From Bathymodiolus brooksi (taxonomy: Eukaryota > Mollusca > Bivalvia > Mytilida > Modiolidae): a DNA stretch of 64,000 nucleotides. Of this stretch, positions 1 through 14,100 are shown in pieces (positions within the stretch are counted from its first letter, which is position 1; every line of letters begins with the position of its first letter). Made by a program: the position numbers and the translations under genes. Below the pieces are notes generated by a model that was given only the letters and a program-made list of their open reading frames with translations, was not told the DNA's origin and searched no databases. The stretch spans positions 22,092,413-22,156,412 of the forward strand of contig OY804589.1 of assembly GCA_963680875.1 (NCBI GenBank), read 5' to 3'.

Positions 1-190
1 CATTTCAACTTTCAGTGGTGAATCATTATTTTTAAAAATATTTTATTTAAACTTTTAGTGGTGAATCATTATTTTAAAAATTATTTTATTTAAACTTTTA
101 GTGGTGAATCATTATTTTAAAAATAATTTCATTTCAACTTTCAGTGGTGAATCATTATTTTAAAAAATAATTTAATTTCAACTTTCAGTA
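1..190. repeat. Degenerate AT-rich satellite (left part)
   Basis: Imperfect tandem units of about 40-60 bp built on 'actttcagtggtgaatcatt' followed by a T/A-rich run. It continues on the other side of the foldback element at 682-930, so the insertion split one array. Confidence 0.85.
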
Positions 191-681
191 CATCTTCGCT
201 AGCCAAGGGTTGCGATTCGCTCTACTCATCTTCACCCTTGGCATCATTAGACGGATTTTCGAGGTCACACAGTGACGGTTTATATGTAATGCAGCTAGTG
301 GTAGCTGCAACCAATCAGAACAGGCTTTACAAAAAGCACATGTTCTGTAGGAAAAATGTCAACAAAATAAAAATGCGAAAAATCGTTAGTCCGGCACAAT
401 TTAGATAGTATAAAAAAGTTTGTACGATTATCCGCAACACTATTTGTACAAAAAGTTTGTATAAGGAGACACTGCCTATTATAATCTCGAGTCAATTTTC
501 AGGGCATTCAAATGAAAGGAAATGAAAGCCTCACGTCGATTAGCTGAAAATGACATCATTACAAGGGGCGTAACTGTCAAAATCCAGCAAGTGGCAGTGC
601 GCGGGAATTACGAAAATCAATCTAACGATGCCAAGAGTGAAGATAAGTAGAGCGGATCGTAACCCTTGGCTAGCGAAGATG
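191..681. mobile_element. Foldback MITE, Mutator-like, 9-bp target duplication
   Basis: Two inverted repeats of about 71 bp (191-261 and 611-681) with outer ends catcttcgctagccaaggg. Identity over the outer 55 bp is high. It is flanked by ctttcagta at 182-190 and 682-690, a 9-bp target-site duplication. Long TIRs plus a 9-bp duplication are typical of Mutator-like (MULE) elements. The 491-bp body has no transposase reading frame, so it is non-autonomous. Confidence 0.8.
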
Positions 682-930
682 CTTTCAGTAGTGAATCATT
701 ATTTTTATTTAAACTTTTAGTGGTGAATCATTATTTTTAAAATCATTTCATTTCAACTTTTAGTGGTGAATCATAATTTTTTGGTTAAATTATTTCTTTT
801 CAAATTTCAGTGAGGATGGGATTAATTATTTAAAAAAATTATCTCATTTTAACTGTCAGTGATGAATCATTATTTATTTTTAAAAAATTATTTCATTTCA
901 ACTTTCAGTAGTGAATTATTATTATTATTT
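682..930. repeat. Degenerate AT-rich satellite (right part)
   Basis: Continues the 1-190 array with 'gtggtgaatcattattttt' style units, more diverged toward the right end. Confidence 0.8.
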
Positions 931-1943
931 TTTTTTTCAACTTATAGTTAATGCTCCCTAATGATTACTTCCCTGCAATAAATCATTTTTCATGATGAAT
1001 ACAAAAATAAATAAAATCAGTTTGTTTTGATAAATAAATTGACCTTATGATATAGATCATCCTTAGTCTGCAATATAAATGTTTCCCTACTAGATTTCTT
1101 TAATGAGCTTCACCTGTCAAGCTTCTGTTGGAGTTAATTAACATGGTGCATCTTTATATAACTGCATTTAGAAGTTTGGTAAATAAATTCAGTGTTGTTA
1201 AGTAATAATCTTCATTGATTAAAAAAATGATATAAAACATAATTGTCATATACTCTAGGTAAATTTGTGACATGAACAATTGTAACTTGAAGAAAGAAAA
1301 CAAAATACAATTTTAAATTTTACCAAGCTACATAATCTCATTAATTGCAAGTAACAATTATCAAGAGTTCCCTGTCATCAGTCTTAAGATCTGTTAAATG
1401 AAAGAACTACTTCTGTTTACTTGTTGAAAGTTTTGTGCATTTAACATGCTCATTTTTTTTATTTTTTTTTTTAAAGATTAGAGTAATTAGTATATAAAAT
1501 CATGGTTTTCTTTAGCTATATCTATGAAAAGAATATGTCTTAGAGTTTAATTATTTTTACAAAATTTAATTAATAAATATTTATCTCACCTTTATTGAGC
1601 ACCCCCTGTATAAAATATGATAAATAAATATTTCTTTCTCCCTGAATGAGCCCCCTTGTATAAGTGTAGTTTAGCTAATGATGTTTCTACAGTAATTTTA
1701 GCATTCTTTCTTCTCATGCATGTGTTATCTTGCTTTGCCCATGTACACTTGCTGTTTTGCCAATATCGTTGGAAGAACTTAACTTGTAACTCCCTTAATA
1801 TTTCTCATACATTGAATAAAACACACGGAGATTGTGTTCGTGTGTTGGCAAGTGACTGCTGCATGTTAAATCTTCAACTATTTCGAACATTTTGATATTC
1901 GCCTGCTGTTCTCGTGTGTCATATTAACGTCTATTTTTAACAG
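931..1943. other. AT-rich intron upstream of exon A
   Basis: No exon, RNA gene or recognisable repeat seen. Short ORFs here have no domain content. Confidence 0.5.
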
Positions 1944-2130
1944 CTGAAAGATGTATCTATTGGTAAACAAGTAGAGACTACAGATGATGGAGCTTGTACA
2001 ATTGAATTGTGGGAAGACGTCGCATCACCGGATTTAAGTGCATCATCACCATCGCTGAAGCTACACGTACAAGATCTACATACAAAACAAACTTGGGTGA
2101 GAGACATTCAAGAGGCAAAAAAGAAACTTG
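1944..2130 (+). CDS. Exon A: C-terminal part of a PH domain
   Basis: The acceptor is ttttaacag and the donor is G|gtaaga. The 62 codons plus one base enter in phase 0 and leave in phase 1. Residues 20-62 read like the last strands and C-terminal helix of a PH domain: a strand IELWEDV, then [20 protein letters not shown] with the near-invariant helix Trp at residue 51. In RhoGEFs such a PH domain follows the catalytic DH domain, so an upstream DH is expected outside the window. No earlier exon was recognised in 1-1943. Confidence 0.75.
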
Positions 2131-5100
2131 GTAAGAGTTTTAGAATATTTTAACTTTAGATTTAAAATGTTAGTCCTCTGACCACCGAAACTGCGTAGAT
2201 TTGAAGAATAAACATCCATTAGTCTTATTATGTGTTGTTTAACTATTTTCACATTTTAACTTGAAATTTAAGAAGTTATCCTGATGATGGTGTCCTAGCT
2301 ATGTCTGACCACCGAAATTTGTAGATTTGAAGGATTAACTCCCATTACTTAGTCTCATGAAGTTTTGTTTGTTACGGTAACTATTTTCTAAATTTTAGTT
2401 TGGAATTAAAATAATTTGGTGGATTATATGCAAGTTTTCATGTAATCTTTAAAAAGACTCTAGACCTGTCAAAGTTAGTGCATAAATTAGCAAGGGAGGT
2501 AAAGAATGTCTTAAATGTTGTGAAAACTTGCGTCCAATCCAATTTAACATGTCAAATTTATAACTTTTACGAATTAATGATAAATTAGCGTAATATTCAC
2601 ACATTTAGTTGGAGGTCTAGAATAATTTAAATTTCTGTTTAAGTTTGTCAAAATATATTAATTTTAATTGTTAATCTCTCGTACTTATATGAAAACAAAT
2701 TTGCCTATGCCATCTCTGTATTTGTTATATGGGCAATCACTAAATTATGTCAATTAAGATAGGAGATCTATTTCTGGCTCAGGGTAAAAATATACCCCAC
2801 TGCTTTAAAAGTTAAACGGTCTGTCCTTTTAGATTTACAAATATGACTCGATCGTACTCCCTCGTAAATTTACATTTCATCTCTCAAAAGAGAGAGGCTT
2901 GACTTAATATTTGTGGCATCTCCTTGACCACCTCTATTCTAGAACACTATAAGTTTGTGAACTTAACTTTTTGAATGTTTGAATCACTATCCCAAATGTG
3001 CACCCCTCCCCCTTTTCTAACTACAAAAATGAGATTGAAATATTTCATTTAATTCTCATATCACTTATAATCTGGCTATTCCATAAAAAGTGGATGTTGG
3101 TAGGAAGGCACTTTTTCTGTAGACCCTCCAACCATAAAATTTACAGTTAGCTTTCAGTTTCATTTCATATTCTGTAAACATTTATAAAACACCCACCACA
3201 CATATCCAGATATATATAGTGCCTACCCTCGTATATTTTTATTGGAGTAAATAGACCTTAGTAATACATTAATAAGCTTAATGCTATCACACATTGCATC
3301 ACATCACATAACATTCCTCCTAGATCTATTTATAGGTATATGTATATAAGTAATTATTGTAATTACTGCAACAATTACATTATGAAGCTCATTAATGTCT
3401 CAGTAGGTTGTCTTAGATATTGAAAGATAGTGAAAGATCTTTTTTTTCTTAGCTTTTTTGTTTTGGTTTTTGGTAAACAAATTTCAAGATTTGATAAAGA
3501 ATTAAGTACAAAATGCTATGCAGTGATTCAGCTAGGCACGGGTCTCAGGACATTTATCCTCCTATTTCTCAAATTGTCCTTAAGAACTTTATAAAAATTA
3601 GTTTAATTGTTAAAGAATGTCCTGAAGAAATTTTGATAAAACTGGAAATTATCCTGAAGATTTCAAAGTCTAGCTGAAACACTGATATGTTTTCTTTATT
3701 CTTGCAAAAATATGTTTAGATAATAAAACAAACTTGTTAATCTTCTTCCAAATACAGGACTAGACTCTAAGTATAGAGTAGGTAACATTAACATATGAAA
3801 AGTATTGCGTTGTAATAATTATAAAAAAAAAAAAAAAAAAATTGCCTTGCTGTGTGACTGAAACATAGAACAAGCCAAAAACAAAAGATAAAAATTTCTT
3901 TTCTTAAAAATATTATGCCAAAATATTATCTGTTTAAGATTGAAGTAGTTGATATTTTCTAAAAGAATATGATATCTGGTGAATCTTAAGGTATTAAGGA
4001 ACCAACTATATATATCTGGGGAGGGGCTGGGATTTGAAGTCTTGAAGAAAAAAAAATGCCCCAAGAAATAGCAATTGAATTTTTATTTTTGACAAATTTT
4101 ATAAAACAATTTTAGATAAGTTTTCTAAGTGTCAAAATTATTTTCACATATTTTGTAATAAAAAATTTTTTAGGCTAAAATCAGGTTTAAAAAAAATTTT
4201 GGGATCAAAATCAAAGATAAATTTTTTTTCTCACAAAAAAGTCACCCAATCCCTATCTCCAGATAAGAAAATTGCTGTTCCGTTCCCTAAGTAAGGATAA
4301 ATAATTTTATGTATCTTGATGAAAATGGAATCCAGTATAATGTCTGTCATGAAAGTAAAATTTGTTTCTTGAATTTTTAGTGAGTGATTGTTGTTTTGAC
4401 GCCATTTCAGCAATTTTGGCAAGAACAGGTTAATTTTCAATGAGATGATGATGAGGTCAGCTTTGTACTAGACCAACACGCTGAGTTGGATTTTTATAGT
4501 GCTAGCTCACTGACACAACAGTCCAAGGATAGACATGTCGCCCCACTTGGACACATCATCCTAATTCCAAGCTAATCAGTCTTTGCTCTTTCTCCTTAAT
4601 GCTGCATGCTTAGCGGAGAAGTAACGATTACCAATTCTATAGTCTTTGGTTTGACTCGATCAGTGCTCGAACCCACATTTTACTGCACTCGAGGCGAGCA
4701 CGCTAACTATTACACCACTGATGCAGTCTCTTGATTTTTTTTAAATTTTTGATGTAATACACAATGTACAGTCAAACCTGCTTTAGTGATCACCTCTATT
4801 AAGCAATAACTTGTATTGTGTGACCTTAATTTTTAATTCCCTTCACAGTCCATTTCATATCAATCTAACCTGTATTAAGTGACCACCTGTTTTATGTGAC
4901 CCTATTTCACTGTTCCCTTGGAATGTCACATAAGACAGGCTCGACTGTATATCATATTTTAAATATTTTTAATATAATAAATTTGTATTTTTTAAGAAAC
5001 TGTTATTTTACACAAGTAATGCTATAGGTAGCTTAAATATTTAGCTATACAAAATGTATATACACCCACATAAATATTTTGACTGAAGTGATGGTGTTTC

Positions 5101-8100
5101 ATCTCTCAAGAATTTTAACCGGAAAATATTAAGATTAAATAGACAAGATTGTAGCTGTTTACTGATTGATAGACTTCATTACCATGGTAACTAAATGGTT
5201 ATCTGATATAATCATTGATAAGTTCCAATACACATCCAAGATGTTGTCTGTAATTATACATCCATGTTATCAATTTGTAACTAAATATAAAACATAAGGA
5301 TTTTGTTATTTTATTTTGTTATGTTTTTTTAGGGGGGAGGGTGATGTGTGTATTGGAAAATAAAAAAAATAAAAGATTGAACATTCATTTAATTATGTCT
5401 TCCCCCTTTTGATGGAAACATATTGTTTTCGTCCTGCCCACCCATCCGTCCGTCACAAAAGTTTGTATGTGCAACCCCTCTTACATTTTAAAAAGGAATG
5501 TCTTAAAACTTTCCATTGTTGCTTATTGCCATATAGAGAATTGCATATTATTACCAGAGGGCCTTCAATATGTTTCAAGTCTACCAGTACTTCACTATTT
5601 ACAGGCAGTACTTTTTATCAAAATTTGAAAAATTTTCTATTATATCTTATACAACACTCTTTAAAATCAGGAGGTACCAAAGACCAATTTATGTGTGTAA
5701 AAGTACCTGGTACCCCACCCCTTACTGAAAGACCTAAATTACAGGAATTTCATTGGGTAATATTGGAAGGAGTTGTTGTCCCTTTTTATTTAGAATAGTT
5801 CAACAAAATAGGGGGGGGGGGGGATATTATGAAAAGAAAGTTTAAACAGTGACAGTAAAATATTACATCAATATCAACAAAGCGAAAAATCATCTCTCAC
5901 CTTAACTCACTGAACACTAAAAAGACCATGACATATGATGTGGGAAATCCAGGACAGGCACAAAAATGTAGGAAGGTTAAACCGGTTAATAAGATCGCAA
6001 CCTTCCCCCTCTTCAATGACAATATAGATGATAACAAATGATAAGAAACCTGCACAGATTAACTTCCACTAATTATTTCATCCATAAGACGAACAGTTTT
6101 ATTTATTAGTTGCAATTTCCATCAAAAAGAATTGTGTGTGGGGGCGGGGGGGGGGGGGGGGGGGTATTTGTTATTTTACACCTCATACTTGGCAGGATTT
6201 GTGTATTTGAATCGTCCTATACATCCAATCGATGCTCCTTTTCAGAGGGGTTGTTCCTTACGAAAGAGACTAGGTCATATTTCTGTACCCTTTGATTGTC
6301 CCTTGTTGGGTTTGTAGTCTGAAATTTGAATAATCCCTGAATTAATTCTTTTATTAAAAATAAAATAAAGATTCCAATTTTATTACCCATGTGCCAGAAT
6401 TTGTTCACATGAAACAAAAATTAAGATTATTGTTTTAATATTTTTTTTCGTGAAAAATTCAGTAATTTTTCTTTCCAATTTTACCTAATTTTCTTGTTGA
6501 AAACTGCAGGATCAGATTCAATATTTTTTGCATCTTTCAGGTCATTTTAAAATACCGGTATTGTGTTTTATAAATTTTGGTGACAGAAAATAAACAAAAG
6601 CACCCATGCCCCCTAAAAGTGAAATATTTTCCTCCCAAAAGCAATCTTGTATTGTGTCAGCTAAATGCATTGATGACCAATCGTTTGTATTGTGCCAAGG
6701 AAACAGATTGATAAGTGCATGTTTTATATTCTGTCTGACCTCTACAAAGTCAAAGAATTCCTGTACAATGATATTTACACCTGTATGTCTGTAAGAGCTT
6801 TGTTACAATTAGTAGGTGATTAGTAATGATCAGTTATCTTATTAGATACAGAGGCTTAAAAAGGGTGACATGAAATTGTGACCCCCTTTTTTTTTAGGCA
6901 GAGATGCCAACCCCGAAATTCCGGCGCGACTTAGGAGAGGCAGGTGCTGCCCTTCCAAGTTATTTAAAAAGTTTTTTTTAAATGTGATATTTCTGAGAAA
7001 CTTCAGTCCTGTCATTGTATTGCATTCCTTATAGACACTATGAAATCTAAACAGCCATTATTGTGAGCCACATTTTTTTTAAGGCAGAGATACCAACCCC
7101 AAATGAATGAATAACTGATTAGTAACTGGGTGGGAGGTGCTGCCATTCCAAGTTATTTTAGAAAAAATAATTAAATAAAATTTGTGATAATTCTGAGATA
7201 CTTCAGTCCTGTCATGGTATTGCATTCCTTATAGACACTATGAAATCTTAACAACCATAATTTGACCCCCCCCCCCTTTTTTTAGATAGAGATGCCAACC
7301 CCCAAATGAATACATTGCTGGTCATTAAGTGAAGCAACGTAGGGGAGGAAGGTACTTCCATTCCAAGTTTAAAAAAAAAAATGAATTTAAATTTCGTAAT
7401 TCTGAGGAACTTATGTCCATTTATTGTATTTCATTTTGCACACCGTTTGACATCATCATTAGCAGGTTTCTTTACCACTTTTTTATGAGGCGTAATAAAT
7501 CTGAATCTGATACTACAACAGAGCGCAGTTTTCACACTAACCAATTTGCCTGAAGCCCAATACAAGAAAAACTGGTTTCGTACAAGTGAAAATTATGAAA
7601 GTATTTGTTTGAATAAATAGAATTTTTTTTCTAAATTTGGCTTTCGGGCAAGTAGGAGAAAAAAATTAAGGCAAGGACTGAGATTTATTGTTTTTTTATT
7701 CCCCTCTTCAGTTCTAACAGTTCTGAAAAACTGCTGATAATTACTTGTGACCTGGCTGTCCAAGTCACACATCTGTGTAAGGGAACCATTGTTGTAAACA
7801 CTTCCCGGTCCTTTCCTCATTCATGATTTCTCACCAGGTTTGCAACTAGATTAACATGATGGGTGCCACTAGTGGAGCAGGAACTGCTTACCCTTCCAGA
7901 GCACATGAGTTCACCCCCAGTTTTTAGTGAGGTTCGTGTTACTCGATCTTTTGTTTTATGTGTATGTTTTGTAGATCGCTGTTTGTTCTTTTGTACTTTT
8001 TCTTTTGACCATTGTTTTGTCTGTTTTTCTTCAATCTACAAATTCTGATTACCCCTTTGGTATCTTCAACTCTTCTTACTTTTCAAAATGGAATCTTGGA

Positions 8101-11100
8101 GTAATTTTTGCAAGAACTATTTTGGAGTGGTGTTATAGAAATACATACAGTGAAATTTGTCTTAATTTATGCCTTTATACAGTGAAACCTGTCTAAACTG
8201 AACCACCTTGGGACTAGCTTTTGTGTTTGGAATAGACAGGTGTTTGGTTTATACAGGTTTAATTAACAACGATTTCCTACACTGGGACTTTCTTTAAAGT
8301 TTGGTTTAAACAGGATTTTTATTAACTCAGGATTCGGCATAGACAGATTTCACTGTACATGTGTTTTGCATAGTAATATTCTTTCAAATAGAAATGAATT
8401 ATTTCTAGAGACAAATTTTCGACAAATAATTAAAATTAATTAAAATACAGCAAATACAGTCAAACTTGTATTAAGAGGTCACCTTTGGGGCCAACAAAAA
8501 GAGGCCTTATAAGACAGGTGACCTCTTAAAAGAGGTTAAATTCATATAAACTTTCTATAACAGGACAAGAAAAAGGTGACCTTTTAAGACAGGTGACTGT
8601 TTAATAGAGGTGACCGCATGGGCATGTGTGACTGTACTTCTTTAATAGCATATAGGTGTAAAAACACTAAGTAATTTCTTTATAATTTTCTACTAAATTT
8701 TGAATTATTATTTTTGTCTACTGTTTAACCTTTCCAAGGCCATATATTTTCTGAAATGTACATGATTACACTAGGTTCTGTCAGATATTTCAAATTTTGC
8801 AGTGAAATGCCATGCTCTGGGACATCCCTACTCTAAAAATAGCTACATAATCTCCAGAAATTCAGTATTTATAGGTCATTGATCAAGACCCCCATAAAGG
8901 CATTAAAATACAACTAAATCTAATCAAATTTGGCCTCAAAATAATCCTTATATATTGACCTTCAACTACCAATTTTGTTTATGCCATTACATGTAATATT
9001 TTAAATATAACTCTTTTCTTTAAAGGGACCGGTGTGGCCGTTGTCGTATGGTAGTTTGATTTATAGCTACCTATGCAATCAGTGCCTACCACCACTAACT
9101 ATTTGTTGTGATTTCGAATCCCATTCATGGCAAGGTGTATTCGATACAACAGTATGTGATCAAGTTTGTCAGTGACTTGCATCAGGTCGGTGGTTTCCCC
9201 CGGGCACTCCCAGTTTCCTCCACCAATAAAACTGACCGCCGCGATATAGCTGAAATATTGTTTAAAGCACTACTTTGTGTGTATGTTCTAAGTGATGATA
9301 GATGAATGAGTGTTTATATACCTACATGTTCTCCTTCTCTTGCTGGGAAACAAAATAGAGCAGTCTTTGCTGGTAGGGGAAACAAAATAGAGCAGTCTTT
9401 GCTGGTAGGGGAAACAAAATAGAGCAGTCTTTGCTGGTAGGGGAAACAAACTAGAGCAGTCTTTGCTGGTAGGAGAAACAAAATAGAGCAGTCTTTGCTG
9501 GTAGGAGAAACAAAATAGAGCAGTCTTTGCTGGTAGGGGAAACAAAATAGAGCAGTCTTTGCTGGTAGGGGAAACAAAATAGAGCAGTCTTTGCTGGTAG
9601 GGGAAACAAAATAGAGCAGTCTTTGCTGGTAGGGGAAACAAAATAGAGCAGTCTTTGCTGGTAGGAGAAACAAAATAGAGCAGTCTTTGTTGGTAGGAGA
9701 AACAAAATAGAGCAGTCTTTGTTGGTAGGGGAAACAAAATAGAGCAGTCTTTGCTGGTAGGAGAAACAAAATAGAGCAGTCTTTGCTGGTAGGGGAAACA
9801 AAATAGAGCAGTCTTTGCTGGTAGGAGAAACAAAATAGAGCAGTCTTTGCTGGTAGGGGAAACAAAATAGAGCAGTCTTTGCTGGTAGGGGAAACAAAAT
9901 AGAGCAGTCTTTGCTGGTAGGGGAAACAAAATAGAGCAGTCTTTGCTGGTAGGGGAAACAAAATAGAGCAGTCTTTGCTGGTAGGGGAAACAAAATAGAG
10001 CAGTCTTTGCTGGTAGGGGAAACAAAATAGAGCAGTCTTTGCTGGTAGGGGAAACAAAATAGAGCAGTCTTTGCTGGTAGGGGAAACAAAATAGAGCAGT
10101 CTTTGCTGGTAGGGGAAACAAAATAGAGCAGTCTTTGCTGGTAGGGGAATCAAAATAGAGCAGTCTTTGCTGGTAGGGGAAACAAAATAGAGCAGTCTTT
10201 GCTGGTAGGGGAAACAAAATAGAGCAGTCTTTGCTGGTAGGGGAAACAAAGTAGAGCAGTCTTTGTCCTTAATTTGTTTTCACCTACTTGCCCAAACCAA
10301 ATTTAGAGAAATTCTCTATTTATTCAAACAAATTCGTTCATAATTTTCACTCACAAGTCTGAATCCAGTTTTACTTGTCCTGGGCTTTGGGCAAGTGGGC
10401 TAGCGTGAAGACTGTAGAGTCAAAGTGTATACATTGTCAATGACAATGATATAAAAAAATGTAGTGCCACAAATCTAATAGTAGAATAATAGAGTATGTT
10501 GTGAAAGACTTCATGGCAGGGGAAGTAAAGTAGAGTCAGAGTATATATACATTGTCAATGACAGTGATATAGTGCCACATATCTAACAGTAGAATAATAG
10601 AGTAGGTTGTGAAAGACTTCATGGCAGGAGAAGTAAAGTAGAGTCAGAGTATATATACATTGTCAATGACAGTGATATAGTGCCACATATCTAATAGTAG
10701 AATAATAGAGTAGGTTGTGAAAGACTTCATGGCAGAGGAAGTAAAGTAGAGTCAGAGTATATATACATTGTCAATGACAGTGATATAGTGCCACACATAT
10801 CTAACAGTAGAATAATAGAGTAGGTTGTGAAAGACTTCATGACAGGAGAAGTAAAGTAGAGTCATAGTATATATACATTGTCAATGACAGTGATATAGTG
10901 CCACATATCTAACAGTAGAATAATAGAGTAGGTTGTGAAAGACTTCATGACAGGAGAAGTAAAGTAGAGTCATAGTATATATACATTGTCAATGACAGTG
11001 ATATAGTGCCACATATCTAACAGTAGAATAATTAGTAGGTTGTGAAAGACTTCATGGCAGAGGAAGTAAAGTAGAGTCATAGTATATATACATTGTCAAT

Positions 11101-14100
11101 GACAGTGATATAGTGCCACACATATCTAACAGTAGAATAATAGAGTAGGTTGTGAAAGACTTCATGACAGGAGAAGTAAAGTAGAGTCAGAGTATATATA
11201 CATTGTCAATGACAGTGATATAGTGCCACATATCTAACAGTAGAATAATAGAGTAGGTTGTGAAAGACTTCATGGCAGAGGAAGTAAAGTAGAGTCAGAG
11301 TATATATACATTGTCAATGGCAGTGATATAGTGCCACACATATCTAACAGTAGAATAATAGAGTAGGTTGTGAAAGACTTCATGGCAGGGGAAGTAAAGT
11401 AGAGTCAGAGTATATATACATTGTCAATGACAGTGATATAGTGCCACATATCTAACAGTAGAATAATAGAGTATGTTGTGAAAGACTTCATGGCAGGGGA
11501 AGTAAAGTAGAGTCAGAGTATATATACATTGTCAATGACAGTGATATAGTGCCACATATCTAACAGTAGAATAATAGAGTAGGTTGTGAAAGACTTCATG
11601 GCAGGAGAAGTAAAGTAGAGTCAGAGTATATATACATTGTCAATGACAGTGATATAGTGCCACATATCTAATAGTAGAATAATAGAGTAGGTTGTGAAAG
11701 ACTTCATGGCAGGAGAAGTAAAGTAGAGTCAGAGTATATATACATTGTCAATGACAGTGATATAGTGCCACATATCTAACAGTAGAATAATAGAGTAGGT
11801 TGTGAAAGACTTCATGGCAGGAGAAGTAAAGTAGAGTCAGAGTATATATACATTGTCAATGACAGTGATATAGTGCCACATATCTAACAGTAGAATAATA
11901 GAGTAGGTTGTGAAAGACTTCATGGCAGGAGAAGTAAAGTAGAGTCAGAGTATATATACATTGTCAATGACAGTGATATAGTGCCACATATCTAATAGTA
12001 GAATAATAGAGTAGGTTGTGAAAGACTTCATGGCAGAGGAAGTAAAGTAGAGTCATAGTATATATACATTGTCAATGACAGTGATATAGTGCCACACATA
12101 TCTAACAGTAGAATAATAGAGTAGGTTGTGAAAGACTTCATGACAGGAGAAGTAAAGTAGAGTCATAGTATATATACATTGTCAATGACAGTGATATAGT
12201 GCCACATATCTAACAGTAGAATAATAGAGTAGGTTGTGAAAGACTTCATGACAGGAGAAGTAAAGTAGAGTCATAGTATATATACATTGTCAATGACAGT
12301 GATATAGTGCCACATATCTAACAGTAGAATAATTAGTAGGTTGTGAAAGACTTCATGGCAGAGGAAGTAAAGTAGAGTCATAGTATATATACATTGTCAA
12401 TGACAGTGATATAGTGCCACACATATCTAACAGTAGAATAATAGAGTAGGTTGTGAAAGACTTCATGACAGGAGAAGTAAAGTAGAGTCAGAGTATATAT
12501 ACATTGTCAATGGCAGTGATATAGTGCCACATATCTAACAGTAGAATAATAGAGTAGGTTGTGAAAGACTTCATGGCAGAGGAAGTAAAGTAGAGTCAGA
12601 GTATATATACATTGTCAATGGCAGTGATATAGTGCCACACATATCTAACAGTAGAATAATAGAGTAGGTTGTGAAAGACTTCATGGCAGGGGAAGTAAAG
12701 TAGAGTCAGAGTATATATACATTGTCAATGACAGTGATATAGTGCCACATATCTAACAGTAGAATAATAGAGTATGTTGTGAAAGACTTCATGGTAGAGG
12801 AAGTAAAGTAGAGTCAGAGTATATATACATTGTCAATGACAGTGATATAGTGCCACACATATCTAACAGTAGAATAATAGAGTAGGTTGTGAAAGACTTC
12901 ATAACAGAGGAAATAAAGTAGAGTCAGAGTATATATACATTGTCAATGACAGTGATATAGTGCCACACATATCTAACAGTAGAATAATAGAGTAGGTTGT
13001 GAAAGACTTCATGACAGGAGAAGTAAAGTAGAGTCAGAGTATATATACATTGTCAATGACAGTGATATAGTGCCACATATCTAACAGTAGAATAATAGAG
13101 TAGGTTGTGAAAGACTTCATGGCAGAGGAAGTAAAGTAGAGTCAGAGTATATATACATTGTCAATGACAGTGATATAGTGCCACACATATCTAACAGTAG
13201 AATAATAGAGTAGGTTGTGAAAGACTTCATGACAGAGGAAATAAAGTAGAGTCAGAGTATATATACATTGTCAATGACAGTGATATAGTGCCACATATCT
13301 AACAGTAGAATAATAGAGTAGGTTGTGAAAGACTTCATGGCAGGAGAAGTAAAGTAGAGTCAGAGTATATATACATTGTCAATGACAGTGATATAGTGCC
13401 ACATATCTAACAGTAGAATAATAGAGTAGGTTGTGAAAGACTTCATGGCAGAGGAAGTAAAGTAGAGTCAGAGTATATATACATTGTCAATGACAGTGAT
13501 ATAGTGCCACACATATCTAACAGTAGAATAATAGAGTAGGTTGTGAAAGACTACATGTACTGTTATAGATTTTCAAAATGGTGCCAAAATTTTGTTCTGT
13601 TGATTATTATAAAAGTACAAGTTTTATTGTACTTCTACTTTTATATCATTTTTATTAGCTACCCTGACAGTGTCCATCATTTGTCATCTGTGGACTGTAG
13701 TGAAGCTTTCATACTTTTGACATCTTCTATAAAACACTGGTCCAATTTTGCCCAAGCTTCGCTCGAAGGGTCCTTGGGTCTGTAACTTTCCTTCTTTTGA
13801 CCTCTACTCTGAAAACCATTGGTCCAATTGTACCCGAATTGTCCTTGGTTGGGCTCCTTTACAAACAGTGTCCAACAGGTCCGTCAACCTTTATATATGG
13901 CCTCCGTTACTAAAAATATGGTATAGTATTGACGTTTAAAAATAACATTGATGCCATTAAGTACATAAATATTTAAAAAGCAATTATAATATATCCTTGA
14001 CCTTGCTTTTCTACCTGTTTCCAAAGTTCGTACAAATAAATTTATTTTTGCCGACAATATATACAGTACATGGACATAAGTATTCGTCACCTTCGATTAT

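Noticed and set aside
191..681. Minus-strand 66-residue ORF (295-495) as a gene
   Set aside because: Lies wholly inside the non-autonomous foldback element with no domain similarity.
9288..10249. Overlapping minus-strand ORFs of 212-311 residues with [11 protein letters not shown] repeats
   Set aside because: A 32-bp period has no stop in any minus-strand frame, so three frames stay open through the array. No start context, domain or splice support; the same peptide appears in all frames.
9339..10260. CRISPR-like array (32-bp repeated unit)
   Set aside because: Units are joined directly with no unique spacers, and the context is a eukaryotic intron.
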